A DNA stretch of 64,000 bases from assembly GCA_929200255.1 (NCBI GenBank), contig CAKMYZ010000013.1:49989-113988 (forward strand), read 5' to 3'. Shown here piece by piece: positions 43,425 through 52,201 of the stretch; position 1 is the stretch's first letter, and each line of letters begins with the position of its first letter. The translations under genes and the position numbers were made by a program. This DNA comes from an uncultured Alphaproteobacteria bacterium (lineage in GTDB: Bacteria; Pseudomonadota; Alphaproteobacteria; Rhodobacterales; Rhodobacteraceae). Under the pieces are notes generated by a model, which ran no database searches, was not told the origin of the DNA, and saw only the letters and a list, made by a program, of their open reading frames with translations.

Positions 43425-45128
43425 ATGCCTTATCGCGCACCTGTCGATGATTTCAGCTTTCTGATGGACAATGTTGTCGGCTTTTCCCACGTCGCTGCGA
43501 CAGACCGCTTTGCCGAAGCGACGCCTGACATGACTAATGCAATCCTGACCGAGGCTGCCAAACTGGCCCAAGAGGTGATTGCGCCGCTCAACCGCGCCGG
43601 AGATCTGCATCCCGCACATCTGGACAACGGTATTGTGCGCACCTCACCCGGTTTTGCGGAAGGGTATGCGGCGATTTCCCAAGGCGGCTGGCTCGGCATG
43701 TCGGCCTCGCCCGAGCTGGGCGGTCTGGGGCTGCCCATGACACTGACCTCAATCGTGAACGAAATGCTGTCCAGCGCGTGCCTGGCCCTGCAGCTCAGCC
43801 CGCTGATGACCCAAGGTCAGATCGAGGCGTTGGAACACCACGCATCTGACGCGATCAAAGGTCTGTACATCCCAAAACTGGTTTCCGGGGCATGGTCCGG
43901 CACCATGAACCTGACAGAACCACAGGCCGGGTCCGATGTCGGCGCGTTGCGCACTAAGGCCGAGCCCAATGGCGACGGAACCTATGCCATTACTGGCCAA
44001 AAGATCTTTATCAGCTGGGCTGACAACGATTTCAGCGAAAACATCTGCCACCTTGTGCTGGCACGCCTGCCCGATGGGGTGGATGGCACCAAAGGGATCA
44101 GCCTGTTCATGGTCCCCAAGATGATCCCGGATGCCAATGGCAACCCTGGCATCAAGAACGATCTGCGCGTTGTCAGCCTCGAACATAAAATGGGCCTGCA
44201 CGGGTCGCCGACTGCTGTTATGGAATATGCGGGCGCAACAGGGTGGTTGGTCGGCAAGGAACATGGCGGCATGGCGGCAATGTTCACCATGATGAACAAC
44301 GCCCGCCTTGGCGTGGCCGTACAAGGCGTCGGGGTTGCCGAAGGCGCATTTCAACACGCGCTGGCCTACGCGCAGGATCGCAAACAGGGCAAAGCCCCCG
44401 GCAGCGGTGCCATCATTGAACACGCCGACGTGCGCCGCATGCTGACCACGATGAAGGCCGACACCTACGCCGCCCGTGCAATCACCCTGATGAACGCCGT
44501 GGCGATCGACATGGCCACTGCCACCGATGATGCGGGCTGGAAGGCTCGTGCCGCGTTTCTGACGCCCATCGGCAAGGCGTTTTGCACCGATGTCGGCGGC
44601 GAAGTCTCTACCATGGGCATTCAGGTGCATGGCGGCATGGGCTATATTGAGGAAACAGGCGCGGCCCAATATACCCGCGACGCGAGAGTAACCACAATCT
44701 ACGAAGGGACCAACGGCATACAGGCGATGGACCTTGTTGCGCGCAAACTGATGGACAAGGGCGAAGCCGCGTTCCGCCTGCTGGAAGAGATCGAACAGGG
44801 GGCAGAGACGGCCAGAGCCAAACACCCCAAACTCGCCGAGGCCGTTTGGCAATCCGCAGAAACCCTGCGCGAGGCAACCGAATGGCTGGTCAGCCGCGAC
44901 AACCTGAACGACCGCTTTGCAGGTGCTGTGCCTTATCTGCGCGGCTTCGCCCGTGTGTTGGGCGGGCATGTGCATCTGGCGAGTGCTGTCGCTGGCGATG
45001 CCGCACGGCAACGGCTCGCCACCTTTTATATCAAGCGCCTGCTGCCTGAACACATCGGCTTGCTGGCCCATGCCCGCGAAGGGGCGGACGATCTGATGGC
45101 CATCTCGGCGGATGAACTTGCCGCATAG
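43425..45128 (+). CDS. Acyl-CoA dehydrogenase, DmdC-like
   Basis: The 567-residue flavoenzyme has the acyl-CoA dehydrogenase order: GGWLGMSASPELGGLGLP, MNLTEPQAGSDVGALRTKA (FAD/substrate loop), MGLHGSPTAVMEYAGATGWLVG, QVHGGMGYIEE and the catalytic glutamate in TIYEGTNGIQAMDL. A helical C-terminal domain of about 120 residues makes it longer than classical members, as in DmdC, the methylthiopropionyl-CoA dehydrogenase of DMSP demethylation. Other long homologues act on other acyl-CoAs, so the substrate is uncertain. GGAG lies nine bases before the ATG at 43425. A metallo-hydrolase gene follows. Confidence 0.88.
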   Translation: MPYRAPVDDFSFLMDNVVGFSHVAATDRFAEATPDMTNAILTEAAKLAQEVIAPLNRAGDLHPAHLDNGIVRTSPGFAEGYAAISQGGWLGMSASPELGGLGLPMTLTSIVNEMLSSACLALQLSPLMTQGQIEALEHHASDAIKGLYIPKLVSGAWSGTMNLTEPQAGSDVGALRTKAEPNGDGTYAITGQKIFISWADNDFSENICHLVLARLPDGVDGTKGISLFMVPKMIPDANGNPGIKNDLRVVSLEHKMGLHGSPTAVMEYAGATGWLVGKEHGGMAAMFTMMNNARLGVAVQGVGVAEGAFQHALAYAQDRKQGKAPGSGAIIEHADVRRMLTTMKADTYAARAITLMNAVAIDMATATDDAGWKARAAFLTPIGKAFCTDVGGEVSTMGIQVHGGMGYIEETGAAQYTRDARVTTIYEGTNGIQAMDLVARKLMDKGEAAFRLLEEIEQGAETARAKHPKLAEAVWQSAETLREATEWLVSRDNLNDRFAGAVPYLRGFARVLGGHVHLASAVAGDAARQRLATFYIKRLLPEHIGLLAHAREGADDLMAISADELAA

Positions 45129-45196
45129 GGACAGGGCGCTGCGTGGGATTGCATCCCCACTGTTGCCCACGTAAGGCGGCAGCGGGAGGACAGCAC

Positions 45197-46216
45197 ATGA
45201 TCAAATACCCATGGGACATCGCACCCACCGAAGGTCGCGCGACAGAGATCGCGCCGGGCATCCTGTGGATGCGCCTGCCGCTGCCGATGGCGCTTGACCA
45301 TGTGAATGTCTACGCGCTGGACGATGGTGACAGCTGGACAGTGATCGACACCGGCTTTGCCTCCAAACGCGGCCGCGCAATCTGGACCAAACTGCTGGAC
45401 GGGCCGTTGGCTGGCAAACCAGTGGGCCGCGTGGTGGTGACACACCACCACCCCGATCACGTCGGTTTGGCGGGCTGGTTCATGGGCAACGGCGCGTCAC
45501 TCGCGATGCCCCGTACTGGATGGCTCATGGCGCGGATGTTGACGCTGGACGTGCAAGATACGCCAAATCCCGAAACGCTAACATTCTATCAGCGTGCGGG
45601 TATGGACCCGGACGTATTTGAAAAACGCCGCACCGAACGGCCATTTAATTTTGCCGATTACGTCACCCCCCTGCCCCTTGGCTACAGCCGCCTGATCGAC
45701 GGTGACGAAATTACCATGGGAGGTCGCGTTTGGGACATCCGCATGGGCGGGGGCCATGCGCCGGAGCATGCAACATTCTGGTGCCGTGATAACGATCTGG
45801 TCATCGGTGGTGATCAGCTGCTGCCCTCTATCAGCCCCAATCTGGGCGTCTATCCAACGGAACCTGACGCCGATCCGGTCACGGACTGGCTGCACGCCTG
45901 CGCCCACTTCCAAACCTTTGCACAAGACAACCATCTTGTTCTTTGCGGTCACAAACTGCCCTTCACCGGGCTGCCCACCCGCTTGCGTCAACTCATCGAC
46001 AATCACCACGGCGCGCTGACCCGCCTGCTGGATCACCTGTCCGAACCCCGCAATGCAGGTGAATGCTTCCTGCCGCTGTTCAAGCGTAATATCGGTGACG
46101 GCGAGTACGGGCTTGCTTTGGTCGAGGCTGTCGCCCACCTGAACCACTTGCACCAGTCAGGGCAGGCCACACGCCACCTGCGCGACGACGGCGCATGGGT
46201 GTTTCAAGCAATCTAG
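45197..46216 (+). CDS. Metallo-beta-lactamase-fold hydrolase
   Basis: The 339-residue protein carries the metal motif THHHPDHVG (HxHxDH) near residue 80, MGGGHAPEHATFW with a further histidine, and GGDQLLPSISPNLGVYP with the bridging aspartate, then a C-terminal helical domain. Such proteins are often thioesterases or lactonases. GGGAGG lies upstream of ATG 45197. It follows the DmdC-like gene by 68 bases, so a thioesterase-like role in the same pathway is possible. It overlaps the convergent amidotransferase gene by four bases. Confidence 0.85.
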   Translation: MIKYPWDIAPTEGRATEIAPGILWMRLPLPMALDHVNVYALDDGDSWTVIDTGFASKRGRAIWTKLLDGPLAGKPVGRVVVTHHHPDHVGLAGWFMGNGASLAMPRTGWLMARMLTLDVQDTPNPETLTFYQRAGMDPDVFEKRRTERPFNFADYVTPLPLGYSRLIDGDEITMGGRVWDIRMGGGHAPEHATFWCRDNDLVIGGDQLLPSISPNLGVYPTEPDADPVTDWLHACAHFQTFAQDNHLVLCGHKLPFTGLPTRLRQLIDNHHGALTRLLDHLSEPRNAGECFLPLFKRNIGDGEYGLALVEAVAHLNHLHQSGQATRHLRDDGAWVFQAI

Positions 46217-46986
46217 GCAGCTTGAACGGCATCCAACGGCTGCATCGTAAAGCCTTTGGCGGTTACCCGGCAAATCGTGTCCTGCGGGATCTCGGTCCAG
46301 CGTTCGGCCACACCGCACAGCGGCTCGGACGCGACGGCGCGCCCGCCGTTATCCAAAACCCCAGACACATATAGCGTCGGCGCAGGCCCGGTCGATGCAT
46401 GACGAAAAGCATAAAGCGTCTGACCATCGGAAAAGGCCGAGGACCACTTCACCGGTGCACCGGGTGCCGCGACGCCAATTTCGGCCAACGTGGCGATGAT
46501 TGCGGCCTGCGGGTCAGCGTCCAGCCCGTTGGCCAGCATCGTCAGAAAGATCATCTCGCTATCGGTGCTGCCGCGGCATACCTCGAACAAATCATCGGGC
46601 AGGGCATTTAGCATCCCGCGGCGGATGGTGCGGAAATGTGGGATTTGCCCGTTGTGACAAAACGACCAGTGGCCATGCGTGAACGGGTGGCAGTTGGTGC
46701 GGTTCGTCTCACCCACCGTTGAGGCACGGATATGCGCAATGAAATGATGCGACCGCACCATGCGGCACAGGTTCGTCAAATTGTCGTCAGCCCATGCCGG
46801 CAAGACATCGCGGTAAAGGCCCAAGTCACCGTTGGGGCCATACCAACTGATGCCAAACCCATCACCATTTACGGCCAGCTTGGCCTCGCTCGCGTGCTGG
46901 CTTTGTTCCAGCAGGGAATGCGCAGGACGCACGACGATGTTCTCAAGTGGGATCTCAGGGCCGGTATAGGCTGCGATCCGACACAT
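46213..46986 (-). CDS. Class II glutamine amidotransferase
   Basis: The 257-residue protein begins MCRIAAYTG, giving the catalytic N-terminal Cys2 after methionine removal, and continues with NGDGFGISWYG, HFIAHIRASTVGETNRTNCHPF and WSFCHNGQI. This is the YafJ/EgtC-like class II amidotransferase family, whose members hydrolyse glutamine or gamma-glutamyl compounds. No synthetase domain is attached. The gene starts at the end of the DUF6356 gene with a one-base overlap. Confidence 0.87.
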   Translation of the reverse strand: MCRIAAYTGPEIPLENIVVRPAHSLLEQSQHASEAKLAVNGDGFGISWYGPNGDLGLYRDVLPAWADDNLTNLCRMVRSHHFIAHIRASTVGETNRTNCHPFTHGHWSFCHNGQIPHFRTIRRGMLNALPDDLFEVCRGSTDSEMIFLTMLANGLDADPQAAIIATLAEIGVAAPGAPVKWSSAFSDGQTLYAFRHASTGPAPTLYVSGVLDNGGRAVASEPLCGVAERWTEIPQDTICRVTAKGFTMQPLDAVQAA

Positions 46987-47225
46987 CAGTGGCGGCTTTC
47001 AATCCGGGTGTGCAGACGCTTCAGGATACGGCTGGCGGTCGTTTCAAAAAGCGCCGGAATGATCGCATGGATCAAGGCAGCAACAGCCGCCAGTCCCAGC
47101 CAGAAGGCAAATCCGAAAGCAAAGCGCATATGCCCAAAGTAGGTCTCGTTCACGGTTGCGGGATGATCAAGGAACAAGGTGGCAAAGATGTTGCTGCGGT
47201 TCGACTGCTGGGACGCGTCTGACAT
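46986..47225 (-). CDS. DUF6356-like small protein
   Basis: The 79-residue protein reads ATLFLDHPATVNETYFGHMRFAFGFAFWLGLAAVAALIHAIIPALFETTASRILKRLH, with one long hydrophobic helix (about 36-60) and the HPATVNETYFGH motif typical of DUF6356. The function is unknown. It is divergent from the Lrp regulator gene across about 100 bases and overlaps the amidotransferase start by one base. Confidence 0.75.
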   Translation of the reverse strand: MSDASQQSNRSNIFATLFLDHPATVNETYFGHMRFAFGFAFWLGLAAVAALIHAIIPALFETTASRILKRLHTRIESRH

Positions 47226-47326
47226 GGGGTTCTCCTGTTGATTTGGGACAAATTACACGAGATTGGCCGCGCATTTATCCCAAACGTTATTGCAATACCG
47301 CCAACACTTGAGATAATTTCCCAATC

Positions 47327-47788
47327 ATGGCCAATCAGATCGACAAAACAGACCGCATGATCTTGCGATTGCTGCAAAATGATGCCAGCCTCTCGGTTGA
47401 TGAGGTCAGCAATGCGGTAAACCTGTCGCGTAATGCCTGCTGGCGGCGGATCAAGGCGATGGAGGCATCGGGCGTGATCACCGCCCGTGTCGCTCTTGTT
47501 GATCCAGCCCTTGTTGGCGTGCCGCTGACAGCGATGGTCCTGATCAGGACGAACGCACATGACGGCAACTGGCTCAAGAAATTTCAAGCGACATTGCATA
47601 GCTTCCCGGAAGTGGTTGGCGCCTACCGCATGACCGGTGATCTGGATTATGTGCTGCGCGTGCGTGTAGCCGACGTGCCCGCCTATGATGCGTTCTACAA
47701 AAGACTGACATCACGGATTTCTGTCTCGGACATTTCCGCAAGTTTCGTTATGGAGGAAATCAAAGAAACAACCGCGGTGCCACTATGA
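47327..47788 (+). CDS. Lrp/AsnC-family transcriptional regulator
   Basis: The 153-residue protein has the N-terminal winged helix DRMILRLLQNDASLSVDEVSNAVNLSRNACWRRIKAMEASGVI and a C-terminal RAM domain with GVPLTAMVLIRTNAHD and VVGAYRMTGDLDYVLRVRV, the amino-acid-binding region. Family members respond to amino acids. Its last four bases overlap the DUF6173 gene start (ATGA), an unusual tie of a regulator to an unknown protein. The azlCD transporter genes lie 1.6 kb downstream. Confidence 0.9.
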   Translation: MANQIDKTDRMILRLLQNDASLSVDEVSNAVNLSRNACWRRIKAMEASGVITARVALVDPALVGVPLTAMVLIRTNAHDGNWLKKFQATLHSFPEVVGAYRMTGDLDYVLRVRVADVPAYDAFYKRLTSRISVSDISASFVMEEIKETTAVPL

Positions 47789-48264
47789 CCGAAACCACAA
47801 TGCAAATTGATACCTCTGCGGAGGTCTTGGAAAACGATATTCTCCCTAGGACCCGCGAGGTGCATACCGATCCCGACGCGCCCTGCGTCTCTGAAACGAC
47901 CCTGCCCAAGGCACTGGTTGAACCTTCGGACAAGAAAAGTCCGGCGCAATGGGCCTATGAGCGGATTATCCTCTACATTCAGAATTTCGAACAGCAGCTT
48001 GATAATGACCATGAGGTTGGGCTTGGCCTTGCAGGCGGCAACACCGGTGTGATCAGGATCGAAGGATTGGGCTATTATGATCCCGACATCATCACCTACT
48101 ACGGTGTAAATGAGGCCGGTGCAAAAACGCAGCTGATCCAGCACGTCAGTCAGTTGAATGTCTCTTTGATCGCCAGCCCCAAACATATCGATCAGCCGGA
48201 GCCCAAGCGGATCGGGTTCCAGCTTGCCACTGCGTTGGAACGAGATGAAGATGTGACCGCCTGA
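47785..48264 (+). CDS. DUF6173-like protein
   Basis: The 159-residue soluble protein contains SPAQWAYERIILYIQNFEQQLDNDHEVGLGLAGGNTGVIRIEGLGYYDPDIITYYG, a pattern I associate with DUF6173. No catalytic residues are evident. The first 60 residues are acidic and probably disordered. It overlaps the Lrp regulator by four bases and is followed 66 bases later by the oxidase subunit IV gene. The function is unknown. Confidence 0.7.
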   Translation: MTETTMQIDTSAEVLENDILPRTREVHTDPDAPCVSETTLPKALVEPSDKKSPAQWAYERIILYIQNFEQQLDNDHEVGLGLAGGNTGVIRIEGLGYYDPDIITYYGVNEAGAKTQLIQHVSQLNVSLIASPKHIDQPEPKRIGFQLATALERDEDVTA

Positions 48265-48330
48265 CCGGGTGACAGCACCGCGTGAATCATCTATGCGATA
48301 CACCAAATCGAATGACGAAGGAGCCTGACA

Positions 48331-48465
48331 ATGGCTGAATACAAGCACGGCGAGATGGACACATCCGTTCAAGAGAAGACATTTGATGGCTTCATGAACA
48401 TGACCACCAAGGCGACAATCGGAATTATCGTCTTTCTGATCTTCCTCGCGCTGATTGCCATTTAA
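48331..48465 (+). CDS. aa3-type cytochrome c oxidase subunit IV
   Basis: This 44-residue peptide, MAEYKHGEMDTSVQEKTFDG followed by FMNMTTKATIGIIVFLIF and a short end, has one membrane helix in its last 20 residues. It matches the bacterial COX IV (small subunit of aa3 oxidase) family of Rhodobacteraceae and Paracoccus, which stabilises the terminal oxidase. A clear GAAGGAG ribosome site lies nine bases before the ATG. The large oxidase subunits are not in the window. Confidence 0.85.
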   Translation: MAEYKHGEMDTSVQEKTFDGFMNMTTKATIGIIVFLIFLALIAI

Positions 48466-48471
48466 GCTTCG

Positions 48472-49086
48472 ATGGATCGTCGCAGCTTTCTGATCGGCCT
48501 GCCTCTGGCGCTTTCAGCCTGTTCAGCGAAAGAGGTGTGGGCCCCGGACGACGTTGTTTCGCGGGCGATCTATCGGGAATCCGGCCCAAAACATCTGACG
48601 CTCTATACCGTCAAGAATGTGCAGTCGAACAATGGCGCGCACACTGGTTTGCTGATCAATGCCAGTCAGCGGATCATGTTCGACCCTGCCGGGTCATTTC
48701 GCCAGACACAAATGCCCGAACGTAATGATGTCCTTTTTGGCGTTACACCGCGTTTGGAAGAATTTTACGCCAGCTTTCATGCCCGTGTGACCTATTACGT
48801 CACAGCCCAGAAGGTACAGGTCACACCGGAGGTAGCCGAACGCGCACTCAATCTGGCCCTGCAAGCCGGGCCTGTGCCGCAGGCCATGTGCGCCCGCTCC
48901 ACCTCGCGCATTCTGCGTCAGTTGCCGGGGTTCGAAAGCATCCGCCAAACCTGGAGCCCGAACCGCATTGAAGAGGATATGGCCAGGATCCCCGGTGTCG
49001 AAACACGTGAATACCGCGAAGATGACGCCGCCGACAAGTCGGTCGCAGCGGCGCAGATCGACGCAACGCTCAGATCAGAGCAGTAA
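48472..49086 (+). CDS. Conserved lipoprotein of unknown function
   Basis: The 204-residue protein starts MDRRSFLIGLPLALSAC, a lipoprotein signal with lipobox LSAC (and a twin-arginine pair). The body contains TGLLINASQRIMFDPAGSF and CARSTSRILRQLPGF, giving it the look of a small alpha/beta envelope protein; it resembles a conserved Rhodobacteraceae family with no assigned function. It follows the oxidase subunit by six bases and overlaps the convergent azlD gene by 17 bases. Confidence 0.65.
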   Translation: MDRRSFLIGLPLALSACSAKEVWAPDDVVSRAIYRESGPKHLTLYTVKNVQSNNGAHTGLLINASQRIMFDPAGSFRQTQMPERNDVLFGVTPRLEEFYASFHARVTYYVTAQKVQVTPEVAERALNLALQAGPVPQAMCARSTSRILRQLPGFESIRQTWSPNRIEEDMARIPGVETREYREDDAADKSVAAAQIDATLRSEQ

Positions 49087-49405
49087 GACCTGCCAGGCTA
49101 TAAAACGTCACAATGCCGCCTGTAATCGCCCACAGGACGTTGCGGGTCAGTGCTCCAATCAGAACAGTCGCACCAGCCGCCAGCAGACGTACCGGATCGG
49201 TCTGCCCATCCGTCGCCCCCGGCCAAAGCACCAGGGGGGCGACCATGCCGGGTAGGACAGCGACCGGCGTATAGCGCAACAAACGCAGCACAATGGATGG
49301 CATCGGACGATCGCCGATCAGCCCTAGAAATGAAAACCGGATCACGAAGGTTCCGACCCCCATGATCACAATGATGGTCCAGATTTCAGCATCTGAATAG
49401 GTCAT
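49070..49405 (-). CDS. azlD: AzlD-family branched-chain amino acid exporter small subunit
   Basis: AzlD is the small membrane subunit that works with AzlC to export branched-chain amino acids or analogues. The 111-residue protein has four hydrophobic helices and the family block YTPVAVLPGMVAPLVL with RNVLWAITGG near the end. The ATG at 49405 overlaps the azlC stop (ATGA) and gives the normal length; ATG 49426 would extend into azlC. Confidence 0.9.
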   Translation of the reverse strand: MTYSDAEIWTIIVIMGVGTFVIRFSFLGLIGDRPMPSIVLRLLRYTPVAVLPGMVAPLVLWPGATDGQTDPVRLLAAGATVLIGALTRNVLWAITGGIVTFYSLAGLTALI

Positions 49406-50124
49406 GTGCGACGCCCTTCCATCCAAACCTCAACCAGCGCGCCCGTAATCATCGCAGCGGCAGCCGCAATCAGCAGCCCCGTGCCCGCAGGCAGGCCATT
49501 CAACACCAAGGCGACGCCCACGGACATAGCTGCCGCCGCGACATGGGCCACCGATTTCAGCATCGGGGCGACCATGGCCAAAAACATGATCGGCATAATG
49601 AAATCCAGCGCCCATGCTTCGGGGATCGCCTGCCCCGCCAGGATACCAACCAAGGTCATCCCAAACCAAGACGGCGTGATCGGTGTTGCCACACCAAAGA
49701 AATAAGCCACACGGTCTGACACACTCATCTCGGGGCGGGCCTCATAACGGGCGACCGAGGTAATATAGGTCTGGTCGAAATTCAGATAGGCAATGCAGGC
49801 ACGTTTCCACAATGGGGCAGACCCCAGATAAGGCACCAATGATGCCGAATACATCGCCATACGCAGGTTCACTGCCAGCGCCGCCAGCAGGACAAAAGCA
49901 ATGCTCGCATTCTCAACCATCAACTGAACCGCCGCGAACTGTGCTGCGCCCGCGATCACCAGAACGGTAAACCCCATAGCCTGCGCCAATGTCAGACCCG
50001 CATCCGTTGCAACAACGCCAAACAGGGTCGCAAAAGGCACCGCCATCAAGATGAATGGCGCACCATCACGCACCCCGGCCCAATAGGGCGATTTTGCAGG
50101 CGTTTTCATAGTGGAAGTCGTCAT
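49402..50124 (-). CDS. azlC: AzlC-family branched-chain amino acid exporter
   Basis: The 240-residue protein carries the AzlC pattern: MAVPFATLFGVVATDAG, MVENASIAFVLLAALAVNLRMAMYSASLVPYL and ALDFIMPIMFLAMVAPML, with about seven membrane helices. With the overlapping azlD it forms the two-subunit exporter. The Lrp-family regulator 2.3 kb away is a possible but unproven controller. It diverges from fdhD across 60 bases. Confidence 0.9.
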   Translation of the reverse strand: MTTSTMKTPAKSPYWAGVRDGAPFILMAVPFATLFGVVATDAGLTLAQAMGFTVLVIAGAAQFAAVQLMVENASIAFVLLAALAVNLRMAMYSASLVPYLGSAPLWKRACIAYLNFDQTYITSVARYEARPEMSVSDRVAYFFGVATPITPSWFGMTLVGILAGQAIPEAWALDFIMPIMFLAMVAPMLKSVAHVAAAAMSVGVALVLNGLPAGTGLLIAAAAAMITGALVEVWMEGRRT

Positions 50125-50184
50125 GGCTTTGCCCTAGTTTGAGCGCGTTGTGACAGGCTTAACCGGGCGAACAGGAAATGACAA

Positions 50185-51066
50185 TTGGCGCGTATTGACG
50201 ACACGTCCGACTATCGTATCGCACCTGATCCTCAGGCTGCGCGACTGACCCGTGCGGTGGGCGGGACAGATCAGACAGGGGCTGCGGTGGACCTGAATGT
50301 TGTCGAAGAACGGCCCCTGACAATCTATCTGAACGCACAGGAAATCGTCACGGCCATGACAATTGGGGACTATCCCCAGTATCTCGCACTTGGGTTTCTG
50401 CGTAATCAGGGGATGCTGCATGAAGGTGATAAAATCACCGGCGTCGACTACGACGAAGAACTGGAGACAGTGGTTGTACGCACGGCCAGCCAAACCACCT
50501 ACGAAGACAAGCTGCGCAAGAAAACCCGCACCAGCGGCTGCGCGATTGGTACAGTCTTTGGCGACATGATGGAGGGGTTGGAGGGCGTCACCTTGCCCGC
50601 CACGCCCGTGCGTACCTCGGACCTCTATGCGCTTGCCGCTACCATCAACCGCACGCCGTCGCTTTATCTTGAGGCGGGGGCGATCCACGGCACGGTGCTT
50701 TGTCAGGGCGACCAGCCACTGGTCTACATGGAAGACGTGGGCCGGCACAACGCGGTGGACAAGATTGCAGGCTGGATGCTGTCTGAAAACGAGACTGCCA
50801 ACGACAAGACCCTTTATACCACCGGGCGGCTGACATCTGAAATGGTGATCAAAACAGCGCTAATGGGCATCCCCGTCCTCGCCTCCCGCTCCGGCTTTAC
50901 TGCCTGGGGCGTTGAGATTGCACAGCAGGTTGGCCTGACCCTGATTGGGCGGATGAAAGGGCAGCGATTTGTCTGTCTGGCGGGCGAAGAGCGACTGATC
51001 CGTGATATCGACCCGGCGCAGGTGGCAGATGAGCCGCGCAAATCCGGGCGGAAGGGCAGCGCATGA
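50185..51066 (+). CDS. fdhD: Formate dehydrogenase accessory sulfurtransferase FdhD
   Basis: FdhD transfers sulfur to the bis-MGD cofactor of formate dehydrogenase. The 293-residue protein has EERPLTIYLN, the cysteine loop TRTSGCAIGTVFGD with C119, and VYMEDVGRHNAVDKIAGWML with the GMP-binding HNAVDK motif. The E. coli CxxC (C121/C124) is reduced here to a single cysteine, C-A-I-G. The start is a TTG with AGGAAATG upstream; no in-frame ATG lies near. It is the first gene of a six-gene overlapping operon with the molybdopterin-maturation genes. Confidence 0.9.
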   Translation: MARIDDTSDYRIAPDPQAARLTRAVGGTDQTGAAVDLNVVEERPLTIYLNAQEIVTAMTIGDYPQYLALGFLRNQGMLHEGDKITGVDYDEELETVVVRTASQTTYEDKLRKKTRTSGCAIGTVFGDMMEGLEGVTLPATPVRTSDLYALAATINRTPSLYLEAGAIHGTVLCQGDQPLVYMEDVGRHNAVDKIAGWMLSENETANDKTLYTTGRLTSEMVIKTALMGIPVLASRSGFTAWGVEIAQQVGLTLIGRMKGQRFVCLAGEERLIRDIDPAQVADEPRKSGRKGSA

Positions 51067-51617
51067 GCGTTGTTGAATACAAAGCACCCTATGCGCTGAC
51101 CGATCGTGAGGTACAGGTTGGGATGAAACTTGCCTGCGCCCCTCTTTACGCAGGTGGTTGGCGCGTCGCCGTCATTGTCTATGCGCTCGTGCAAGGTATC
51201 GCTCTTGGCGTCGCGTTCGTCGCCCTGTCATTCGTGCTGGCACGCATGGTCGGCGATGTGCCGGGATCCGCAGGTTATTTGATGTACCTGCTCTTTGCGA
51301 TCTTCGGTCTGGCGTATTGGGTGTTGGAGCGCCGGATCAAACGACGCAGCACGCTTGTTTACCTTGATTGCCTTCTCATGAAAGATCAGAACTTGCATCT
51401 GACAGAGGACGGCATCGCCTTTATGAACGGACGCAGCCGATCATTTTTCCATTGGTCTGACATTGAGAACCTCGTCGAAACTGGCGAAATGATTGTCGCA
51501 ACGTTCGGTTATCAGGGTGTTGCGATGCCAAACCGGATTCTTGCGAAAGCGGGAGACCCAGAAGAGATCCGAATGGCGATCAAGAACTGGCACGTAGCCG
51601 CAGAGACAGCCGCATGA
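51063..51617 (+). CDS. YcxB-like membrane protein inside the molybdenum operon
   Basis: The 184-residue protein has two membrane helices (about 36-60 and 72-92) and a soluble C-terminal domain with SFFHWSDIENLVETGEMIVATF, the strand pattern of YcxB-like domains. Its role is unknown. It overlaps fdhD and mobA by four bases on each side, so it is co-translated with them; membership in a molybdenum-cofactor process is inferred from position only. Confidence 0.65.
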   Translation: MSVVEYKAPYALTDREVQVGMKLACAPLYAGGWRVAVIVYALVQGIALGVAFVALSFVLARMVGDVPGSAGYLMYLLFAIFGLAYWVLERRIKRRSTLVYLDCLLMKDQNLHLTEDGIAFMNGRSRSFFHWSDIENLVETGEMIVATFGYQGVAMPNRILAKAGDPEEIRMAIKNWHVAAETAA

Positions 51618-52201
51618 AACAGCCCCTCGGTGTCATTCTGGCCGGTGGCCAAGCCACGCGGATGGGCGGCGGTGACAAGGGCTTGCTCGCGCTTGGCAAC
51701 GGCACAATCCTCGGCCATGTGATCGATCGGCTGGCACCACAGGTAACCGGCGTGGCGCTCAACGCCAACGGTGACCCTACAAGGTTCGCGACCCTTGGCC
51801 TGCCTGTGATCAGCGACACGATTGACGGGTTTGCTGGGCCGCTCTCTGGTGTCCTCGCCGGTCTGGATTGGGCGGCCGCACAAGGCGCCACCCATATCGT
51901 GACCGCCGCCGCCGACACCCCGTTTTTCCCTTGTGATCTGGTGCCGCAACTGATGCTGGCCGCAGAAAATGCGGTCGCTGATATCGCATTGGCCCACACC
52001 CCCGGCGGGCGGCATCCTACCTTTGGTCTCTGGCCGGTGGCGCTACGCGATGACCTGCGTGCGGCGCTCAACGACGGGCTGCGCAAAGTCGTGCTCTGGA
52101 CCGATAGGCACGGCGCAGCACAGGCGCATTTCCCTGATGACGCGGCATTCTTCAACGTCAACACGCCGGATGATCTGGCAAAAGCGCAGGCGATGCTATG
52201 A
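51614..52201 (+). CDS. mobA: Molybdenum cofactor guanylyltransferase
   Basis: MobA links GMP to molybdopterin to make MGD. The 195-residue protein shows the nucleotidyltransferase loop LGVILAGGQATRMGGGDKGLL, then ISDTIDGFAGPLSGVLAGLDWA, VTAAADTPFFPCDLV and FFNVNTPDDL. Length and motif order are standard. It overlaps its neighbours by four bases on both sides. Confidence 0.94.
   Translation: MKQPLGVILAGGQATRMGGGDKGLLALGNGTILGHVIDRLAPQVTGVALNANGDPTRFATLGLPVISDTIDGFAGPLSGVLAGLDWAAAQGATHIVTAAADTPFFPCDLVPQLMLAAENAVADIALAHTPGGRHPTFGLWPVALRDDLRAALNDGLRKVVLWTDRHGAAQAHFPDDAAFFNVNTPDDLAKAQAML

Noticed and set aside
43749..45170. 473-residue frame opposite the acyl-CoA dehydrogenase
   Set aside because: It is the antisense of a clear acyl-CoA dehydrogenase; long antisense frames are common in GC-rich coding DNA.
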